NCBI RefSeq assembly: GCF_027625935.1
Contig: NZ_CP115300.1
Span: 6,448,001 to 6,512,000 of the forward strand
Source of the DNA: Streptomyces camelliae
GTDB taxonomy: Bacteria > Actinomycetota > Actinomycetes > Streptomycetales > Streptomycetaceae
Length of the DNA: 64,000 bases
Reading direction: 5' to 3'
In this document: positions 58,292-64,000 of the stretch, in pieces
Numbering within the stretch: the first letter of the stretch is position 1
Layout of the letters: every line of letters begins with the position of its first letter
Made by a program: the position numbers and the translations under genes
Notes under the pieces: model-generated
Seen by the model: only the letters and a program-made list of their open reading frames with translations
The model's database searches: none
Told to the model about the DNA's origin: nothing

Positions 58292-61014
58292 CCTGCCTCG
58301 TGAACGGCCGGACATTCGACCGGGAACCGGCCCCCGGCCAGTGCCTGCGCACCTTCCTGCGCGAACTCGGCCACTTCGGCGTCAAGAAGGGGTGCGACGC
58401 GGGCGACTGCGGCGCCTGCACGGTGTGGCTGGACGGCGAACCCGTACACAGCTGCATCACCCCCGCGTTCCGCGCGGACGGCCGGGAGGTGACCACCATC
58501 GAGGGCCTCGGACGGCCCGGCGCCCCGCATCCCATGCAGCGGCAGTTCGAGGACGCCCCGGGATTCCAGTGCGGCTTCTGCACCGCCGGGATGATCATGA
58601 CGACGGCGACGTTCACCGAGGAACAGAAGGCGGATCTGCCCCGGGCGTTGAAGGGCAACCTCTGCCGCTGCACCGGCTACCGGGCCGTCGAGGACGCCGT
58701 GAAGGGCGTCCGCGCGGTGGAGACGGCCGCACCCGGCAAGGCCGTCGGGACGAGCGTCGGCGCGCCCGCGGGCCACGACGTGGTCACCGGCCACGCGGAG
58801 TTCACGATGGACACGCACATCGACGGCCTGCTGCACCTCAAGGTGCTGCACTCACCCCACGCGCACGCCCGGATCCTCTCGGTCGACAAGAGCGCCGCAC
58901 TCGCGGTGCCCGGCGTGCACCGGGTCTACACCTGGCAGGACGTACCCCGCAAACGCTTCACCACGGCGATCCACACCGACCACCTGGTCGACCCGGACGA
59001 CACCTTCGTCCTCGACGACACGGTCCGCTTCGCCGGCCAGCGCGTCGCCGCGGTCCTGGCCGACACGGTCGGGGCGGCGGAGGAGGGCTGCCGGCGCCTG
59101 GCCGTCGAGTACGAGGTGCTGCCGGCGGTGTTCGACCCCGAGGAGGCGATGGCCGACGGCGCCCCCCAACTGCACGGCTCGCACGACCCGTTCGTCCGCG
59201 ACCCCGTCCACAACATCCTGGTCGAACTCCACTCCCACATCGGCGACGTCGACACGGGATTCGCCCAGGCCGACGTGATCCACGAGGGCACGTACTTCTC
59301 CCCGCGGGTGCAGCACGCACATCTGGAGACCCATGGCTCGATCGCGTGGATGGAGGACGGCCGGCTGAACGTCCGCACCAGTTCGCAGTCGCCGTCGATC
59401 GCCAAGGTCAAACTGGAATACCTGTTCGCGCTGCGCCCGGACCAGGTACGGGTGTTCTGCAAGCGCGTCGGCGGAGGGTTCGGCGGCAAACAGGAGGTGA
59501 TCGCGGAGGACCTCGTCGCGCTCGCCACCCTGGACACCGGGCGGCCCACCTGCTTCGAGTACACCCGCGAGGAGGAGTTCACCACGGCCTCGCCGCGGCA
59601 CCCGATGACCCTGACGGTCAAGCTCGGCGCGAAGGCGGACGGCACACTCACCGCCCTCCAGGTGCGCAACGTCTCCAACACGGGCGCCTACGGCAACCAC
59701 GGCGGCGAAACGCTGTACGCGGGCGGCGCCGCCGTCATGATCTACCGCTGCCCCAACAAGAGGTACGACGCCTACTCCGTCTACACGAACACCGTGCCGA
59801 GCGGTGCCCTGCGCGGCTACGGGATGACCCAGCCGGCGTTCGCGGTCGAGTCGGCGATGGACGAACTGGCCCGCGCCCTGCACCTCGACCCGCTCGAACT
59901 GCGCCGGCGCAACATCGTGCGGCCGGGCGAGCCCCTGGTCGCCCTGCACGACGGCCCCGACGACGTGGTCTTCACCGAGGACGGCCTCGCGCAGTGCATC
60001 GATCTGGTGGGCGACGCCCTGACCCGTACGGCCGACCAGCCGCCGCCCGGCCCCGAGTGGTTCGTCGGGACCGGCGTGGCGAGCTCCCTGCACGAGACCG
60101 CACCTCCGACCGAGCACCTCTCCGAGGCCTGGGTCACGCTGGGCGACGACCTCATCTACGAACTGGCCGTAGGAACGGCCGAGTTCGGGGAGGGCACCTC
60201 CACGGCCCACGTCCAGATCGCGGCCAACCAGCTGCGCACGACACCGTCGCGGATCCGCCTGGTGCAGTCCGACACCGACCGCAACGGATTCGACACCGGC
60301 GCCTTCGCGAGCGCGGGCCTCTCCGTGGCCGGCAACGCCGTCCTGCGCGCGGCCGGTGCCGTACGCGACCGCATCCTGGAGTTCGCCGCGGCGCACACGG
60401 GCGTGCACGTCGTGCTGTGCTCCATGGACGACGACGGTGTCGTCTGCGGGGACCGGCGGCTGTCGCTGGCCGAGCTCGTCGCGGTGGCCCGGGCCCGCGG
60501 CATCCGGTTCACCGCCGCCCGCAAGGCCTACGGCTCGCCCCGGAGCGTCACCTCCAACACCCAGGGGTTCCGGGTCGCCGTGCACCGGGTGACGGGGGAG
60601 ATACGCATCCTGTACAGCGTGCAGGCGGCCGACGTCGGCGTGGTCATCAACCCCGCGCAGGTCCGGGGGCAGGTGGAGGGCGGTGTCGCCCAGGGGATCG
60701 GCTTCGCGCTGACCGAGAACCACCACCTCGACGACAACGGCGTCATGACCAACCCCAGCCTGCGCAACTACCGCATCCCCACCTACGCGGACATCCCCCG
60801 CACCGAGCTCCTCCTGGCCGGCTCGGCGGACTCGGTGGGGCCCCTGCACGCGAAGGGCATGGCGGAGTGCTGCATCAACCCGGTCGCCCCCGCGCTGGCG
60901 AACGCGGTCCATGACGCCACCGGCGTCCGCTACCGTGCGCTGCCGCTGACTCCGGAACGGATCTACGGCCGACTCCAGGCACAGCAGTCGGTGTCGGCAG
61001 GTCGAACACCATGA
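58288..61014 (+). CDS. fused 2Fe-2S and molybdopterin-binding subunit (xanthine dehydrogenase family)
   Basis: 908 aa. N-terminal ferredoxin domain: KKGCDAGDCGACTVWLDGE with Cys ligands, then FQCGFCTAGMIMTT and LCRCTGYRAVEDAVK for the second 2Fe-2S cluster. Molybdopterin domain (about 170-900): HGSIAWMEDG, RVGGGFGGKQEVIAEDLVAL, TVPSGALRGYGMTQPAFAVE, GTAEFGEGTSTAHVQIAANQ, and HAKGMAECCINPVAPALANA with the conserved Glu near the C-terminus. The family hydroxylates purines, aldehydes or N-heterocycles; the substrate is undetermined. Fusion of the small and large subunits is the unusual point; XdhA-type enzymes usually keep them separate or fuse FAD too. Confidence 0.9.
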   Translation: MTCLVNGRTFDREPAPGQCLRTFLRELGHFGVKKGCDAGDCGACTVWLDGEPVHSCITPAFRADGREVTTIEGLGRPGAPHPMQRQFEDAPGFQCGFCTAGMIMTTATFTEEQKADLPRALKGNLCRCTGYRAVEDAVKGVRAVETAAPGKAVGTSVGAPAGHDVVTGHAEFTMDTHIDGLLHLKVLHSPHAHARILSVDKSAALAVPGVHRVYTWQDVPRKRFTTAIHTDHLVDPDDTFVLDDTVRFAGQRVAAVLADTVGAAEEGCRRLAVEYEVLPAVFDPEEAMADGAPQLHGSHDPFVRDPVHNILVELHSHIGDVDTGFAQADVIHEGTYFSPRVQHAHLETHGSIAWMEDGRLNVRTSSQSPSIAKVKLEYLFALRPDQVRVFCKRVGGGFGGKQEVIAEDLVALATLDTGRPTCFEYTREEEFTTASPRHPMTLTVKLGAKADGTLTALQVRNVSNTGAYGNHGGETLYAGGAAVMIYRCPNKRYDAYSVYTNTVPSGALRGYGMTQPAFAVESAMDELARALHLDPLELRRRNIVRPGEPLVALHDGPDDVVFTEDGLAQCIDLVGDALTRTADQPPPGPEWFVGTGVASSLHETAPPTEHLSEAWVTLGDDLIYELAVGTAEFGEGTSTAHVQIAANQLRTTPSRIRLVQSDTDRNGFDTGAFASAGLSVAGNAVLRAAGAVRDRILEFAAAHTGVHVVLCSMDDDGVVCGDRRLSLAELVAVARARGIRFTAARKAYGSPRSVTSNTQGFRVAVHRVTGEIRILYSVQAADVGVVINPAQVRGQVEGGVAQGIGFALTENHHLDDNGVMTNPSLRNYRIPTYADIPRTELLLAGSADSVGPLHAKGMAECCINPVAPALANAVHDATGVRYRALPLTPERIYGRLQAQQSVSAGRTP

Positions 61015-61985
61015 ACACCGAAAAGAACGTGGCCGCCGCGGCCACGGCGATCATCGGCCAGAAGGTCCTGCCCGGGAGGGAACAGGAATTCGCCTCCTGG
61101 CAGCAGGACCTCAACACCGCGGCCTCCTACTACCCGGGCTTCCTCGGCGCCGAGACCTCCCCGCCGACACCGCTGCAACCCGACTGGGTCGTCGTGTACC
61201 GCTTCGACTCGGTGGCGCATCTCCAGACGTGGATCAACAGCGCGACCCGGCAGACGTATCTCGACGTCGGCGCCCAGTACTTCGACGGTCCGGCGACCCA
61301 GCAGGTGGTCAGCAGCGGCACCCAGACACTCGACCCCCTCGTGACCGTGGTGGTCACTCACCGCGTCGCTCCGAAGCATGTCGACGACTTCCTCGACTGG
61401 CAGCACCACATGGTGGAGGAGGAGAGCAAATTCGAAGGGTTCCGCGGGACCGAGCTCTTCCGCCCCATCGAGGGCCTCCAGGAGGAATGGACCACCCTGT
61501 ACCGCTACGACAGCGCCGAGCACCTCGACGCCTGGCTGACGTCGCCCCAACGGCAGAAGGTCCTGGCCGAGGGCGAGAAGTTCAACGACTTCAGACTGCG
61601 CACGATCGACAACTCGTTCGGCAGCTGGTTCGCCTTCGAGGGCGACGGCAAGGAGACACCGCCGCCGCCCTCCGAGACGAAGACCTCGCTCGCCGTCTGG
61701 GTCGGCCTCTACCCGACCGTCGTACTCCTGACGCTCGCCCTGTTCCCACTGCACCTGCCGCTCTGGATCGGCCTGCTGGTGGGCAACCTGCTGTCGAGCT
61801 TCCTCATGAGCTTCCTCACGATGCCCTACTACGTGAACCCGCTGCTCGGCCGTTGGCTGCGCCCGCCCCCGGCCGAGGCGGCGGTCAGAACCAACGTCCG
61901 TGGCCTGGGCATCGTGGCGGCGGCGATGGTCTTCTGGGCCGCCGTCTTCTATCTGGTCACGGTCAGATTCTGGACGCTGCCCTGA
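61011..61985 (+). CDS. double ABM-domain membrane protein coupled to the molybdoenzyme
   Basis: 324 aa; ATGA overlap with the molybdenum-subunit gene. Two antibiotic-biosynthesis-monooxygenase (ABM) ferredoxin-like repeats: residues about 10-95 (IIGQKVLPGREQEFASWQQD, WVVVYRFDSVAHLQTWINSA) and about 105-205 (VVVTHRVAPKHVDDFLDWQH, TLYRYDSAEHLDAWLTSPQR). The C-terminal 100 residues have three membrane segments (VWVGLYPTVVLLTLALFPLH; WIGLLVGNLLSSFLMSFLTM; GIVAAAMVFWAAVFYLVTVR). This matches the DUF with fused ABM and membrane part found in actinobacteria and proteobacteria. Role in the operon is unknown. Confidence 0.88.
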   Translation: MNTEKNVAAAATAIIGQKVLPGREQEFASWQQDLNTAASYYPGFLGAETSPPTPLQPDWVVVYRFDSVAHLQTWINSATRQTYLDVGAQYFDGPATQQVVSSGTQTLDPLVTVVVTHRVAPKHVDDFLDWQHHMVEEESKFEGFRGTELFRPIEGLQEEWTTLYRYDSAEHLDAWLTSPQRQKVLAEGEKFNDFRLRTIDNSFGSWFAFEGDGKETPPPPSETKTSLAVWVGLYPTVVLLTLALFPLHLPLWIGLLVGNLLSSFLMSFLTMPYYVNPLLGRWLRPPPAEAAVRTNVRGLGIVAAAMVFWAAVFYLVTVRFWTLP

Positions 61986-61994
61986 CCGGCCGGC

Positions 61995-63014
61995 TCAGCC
62001 CGGGAACGCGGCGGACAGCGCGGCGGAGGCGATCCGGCGCGGCACGCCGGAGCCGTCCGCGGGAACGGTGTACAGGTCGGCGCCGTAGTCGCCCGCCAGC
62101 GCGTACACGACCGTACGTCCGTCCCGCCAGACCACCTGATCGTCCACGCTCCTCTTCTCGGCCAGCGGAGTCTCCCGCATGGTCCGCAGATCGAGGACGT
62201 ACAGATGCCAGGGGGCGTCCTTGGGCAGCCCCTTGACGCGCTTCTTGTAGGCGATCCGCGTCCCGTCGGGGGAGAGGGACGGGCACTCGACGTTGGCGTG
62301 CAGGGTCGTGAGCGTACGCGCCCGCAGGTCACCCCGCACCAGATAGGTGCTCCCACCCGTCGCAAGCGTCGCGTAGAACGTCCGGTCGTCCGCCGCGAAG
62401 GTGACGCCCCAGAAGTTGACGTCCGCCGCATGGTACGGATGCCCGTCCTTCACGATGCGGAAGTCCTCCAGCGACGGAATCAGCTCCCCACTGCGGGTGT
62501 CCACGATGGCCGCACGCGTCGAGAAGTCGGTACCGGCATAGCTGTCACCCCCCACGAACGCGGTCCAGGCGGCGAAGTGACCCGTCGGTGAGACCCGGGC
62601 ACGCGAGGGAATGCCCGGGACGTCGTACCGCCGCACGGTCCGCAGCCGGGAGTCCAGAACGAGCGCCCGATACGTGTCCGAGACCGGCCCGTGCACGGCC
62701 TGCAGACACACCCCCGTACCCGAAGCGGCGTAGAAACGCAGGCACTTGACCCCGGAGGCGGTACGGGCGCCCGACGGATCACCGGCCGGAACGCTGACGA
62801 CCTCATCCCGATGCGGGCCCCAGGCCATGTTCCGGAAGAGCATCTGCCCGTGCCCGCTCAAGGCCACCGTCCCCGGTGTGACGCGTGGGCCCCCCGCCTG
62901 CACGTGATTGCGGCGGTCGGCCCGGGCCGAGGCGTGCAGGACGGATGCCAGCCCGATCGCGCCCAGCACGGCGACGGCCGACACAAGGATCAGGATGCGG
63001 CTGCGGGTGGTCAT
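61995..63014 (-). CDS. exported beta-propeller (TolB/WD40-like) protein
   Basis: 339 aa. N-terminal signal anchor (ILILVSAVAVLGAIGLASVL). Repeated beta-propeller blades with SPDG-type turns: ARVSPTGHFAAWTAFVGGDS, VNFWGVTFAADDRTFYATLA, CPSLSPDGTRIAYKKRVKGL, LYVLDLRTMRETPLAE, DQVVWRDGRTVVYALAGDYG. It resembles TolB-like proteins that pair with MFS transporters in Streptomyces. Start ATG at 63014, with the MFS gene's stop overlapping (ATGA). Ligand unknown. Confidence 0.85.
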   Translation of the reverse strand: MTTRSRILILVSAVAVLGAIGLASVLHASARADRRNHVQAGGPRVTPGTVALSGHGQMLFRNMAWGPHRDEVVSVPAGDPSGARTASGVKCLRFYAASGTGVCLQAVHGPVSDTYRALVLDSRLRTVRRYDVPGIPSRARVSPTGHFAAWTAFVGGDSYAGTDFSTRAAIVDTRSGELIPSLEDFRIVKDGHPYHAADVNFWGVTFAADDRTFYATLATGGSTYLVRGDLRARTLTTLHANVECPSLSPDGTRIAYKKRVKGLPKDAPWHLYVLDLRTMRETPLAEKRSVDDQVVWRDGRTVVYALAGDYGADLYTVPADGSGVPRRIASAALSAAFPG

Positions 63015-64000
63015 GCGGCGACGGCACCTTTCGCATTCTTCGGTCGAAGCGTGACAGAGAAGAGCGCACAGCCGACCAGCGCCACGGCCGCCCCGCTCAG
63101 CGCCGCCCGGTCGCCCCACACCGTCCAGGCGGCGCCGAACAGCAGCGAGCAGGCGAACCGGGCCATCGCCTGCCCGGTCTGCACAAGGGCCAGCCCCGAG
63201 GAGCGCAACGCCTCCGGCACCCCGTCCGAGGCCACCGCCATCAGCACCCCGTCCGTGGCGGCGTAGAAGGCACCGTGCAGCGCGAGGACGACGTACGGCA
63301 GCCCGCCCCCGTGCCACGACGTGAGAAGGAGCGCGTACGCGACGAGCAGCGCCCCATGACCGGCCAGAAACACGGCCCACCGCCCCACCCGGTCCGCGAG
63401 CCGCCCGAGCGGGACGGCGAGCAGCAGGAAGGAGGCGGCCGTACCGAGCGGCAGCAGGGCGAACCACCGATCCGGCACCCCCAGCCGCCGCTGGAGCAGC
63501 AGATACACGAACGAGTCACTCACCGTGGCGAGCCCCAGCAGCAGCGCACACACGGTGATCCGGCGCAGATCACGACGCCCGAGCAGCCGTACGGCGGCCG
63601 ACAGGGTGGGCCGCTCGCCCGCCGGAACCCTCTCACCACGCCCGCCGGGCACGAACAGAACGAGCACCACCACACCCACCACAGCCACACAGAAGCTGAC
63701 GGTGAACACGGCGTCGTACCCGTCCACGGTGGCCCGGAGAATCAGGAACGCGACCAACGGCCCGAGCAGTGCACCGGCGGTGTCCATGGCCCGGTGCACC
63801 CCGAAGGCCCGCCCCCGGCCCTCAGCCGTACTGGACAGCGAGATGAGGGCATCGCGCGGAGCGGTCCGCAGCCCCTTCCCCGTCCGGTCGGCCGCGAGCA
63901 CCAGCCCGATCGGCGTCAGCGAGTGAGCGACGAGCAACAACGGCTTGCACACGGCCGAGACGGCATATCCGAACCCGGCGACCCACTTGTGCCGCCCGCC
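63011..64000 (-). CDS. MFS transporter, C-terminal part (runs off the right edge)
   Basis: 330 residues of a gene that continues beyond 64000. About nine membrane segments. AADRTGKGLRTAPRDALISL, AFGVHRAMDTAGALLGPLVA and RLGVPDRWFALLPLGTAASF mark a small MFS group usually found with the TolB-like protein. It is encoded before the propeller gene, with which it overlaps by four bases. Substrate unknown. Confidence 0.85.
   Translation of the reverse strand, partial: GGRHKWVAGFGYAVSAVCKPLLLVAHSLTPIGLVLAADRTGKGLRTAPRDALISLSSTAEGRGRAFGVHRAMDTAGALLGPLVAFLILRATVDGYDAVFTVSFCVAVVGVVVLVLFVPGGRGERVPAGERPTLSAAVRLLGRRDLRRITVCALLLGLATVSDSFVYLLLQRRLGVPDRWFALLPLGTAASFLLLAVPLGRLADRVGRWAVFLAGHGALLVAYALLLTSWHGGGLPYVVLALHGAFYAATDGVLMAVASDGVPEALRSSGLALVQTGQAMARFACSLLFGAAWTVWGDRAALSGAAVALVGCALFSVTLRPKNAKGAVAA

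Noticed and set aside
57464..61985. Secondary-metabolite biosynthetic cluster
   Set aside because: ABM domains and a molybdoenzyme occur, but there is no core synthase (PKS, NRPS, RiPP or terpene) nearby.
1..64000. tRNA or rRNA genes
   Set aside because: I scanned intergenic gaps for the TTCRANNC T-loop with a CCA-type acceptor and for conserved 16S/23S segments; none was convincing.

Overview
The window is chromosomal DNA of a high-GC actinomycete, almost certainly a Streptomyces. The evidence is strong G/C bias at third codon positions, GTG and CTG starts, actinobacterial gene families (DUF397 with DUF5753-type regulators, SAV_915-like protein, SARP regulator, F420 reductase, NsrR/Hmp, GlnA2-type glutamine synthetase) and a type A RNase P RNA. 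No tRNA, rRNA, CRISPR array or intact insertion sequence was found.

Layout. 1-9.8 kb is conserved core: a partial hypothetical gene, NIF3-family protein, zinc-ribbon coiled coil, RNase H/phosphatase fusion, Eda, YaaA, an RNB-domain ribonuclease, a membrane protein divergent from a TetR gene, and an AraC regulator with an EamA exporter. rnpB follows at 9.75-10.16 kb; its 5' end lies inside the eamA reading frame. From rnpB to about 17.7 kb is an accessory island. It holds a 46-codon small gene, a glutamine-rich protein, a subtilisin-fold protein that has lost its catalytic Asp and Ser, and a four-gene WXG100/polymorphic-toxin-like operon with a decayed second copy of its last gene. It ends in a deletion scar that fused two divergent regulators (HATPase and XRE-DUF5753).

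17.7-35 kb returns to housekeeping and accessory metabolic genes: DoxX, aldo/keto reductase, D,D-carboxypeptidase, SDR, Gfo/Idh/MocA, Bcr-type exporter, beta-lactamase-fold hydrolase, Rsm22, TetR, primase/polymerase domain, DUF8094-like lipoprotein, PhzF, heme oxygenase with an operator-like palindrome, methionine aminopeptidase, a truncated MFS gene and F420:NADPH oxidoreductase. 35-48 kb has a site-2 protease, a large SARP/AfsR-like regulator, a DrrAB-type ABC exporter, PanB, an MFS exporter with its TetR, an exo/endonuclease/phosphatase and another MFS exporter.

48-57 kb holds an ML/NPC2-like lipid-binding-fold protein, a small secreted protein, a sedolisin (S53) with a strong terminator, a DUF3105-DUF305 pair, NsrR and flavohemoglobin each with an 11-1-11 NsrR-type box, and GlnA2. 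57.4-62 kb is a translationally coupled operon: FAD subunit, fused 2Fe-2S/molybdenum subunit, and a double ABM-domain membrane protein. The window ends with a beta-propeller-like protein coupled to an MFS transporter cut by the right edge.

Small repeats are unusually frequent. There are five minisatellites (39, 16, 18, about 14, and 12/18 bp units), a 255-bp inverted-repeat element at 47,984-48,238, and two copies of a GTGTCGTT-type terminal repeat.
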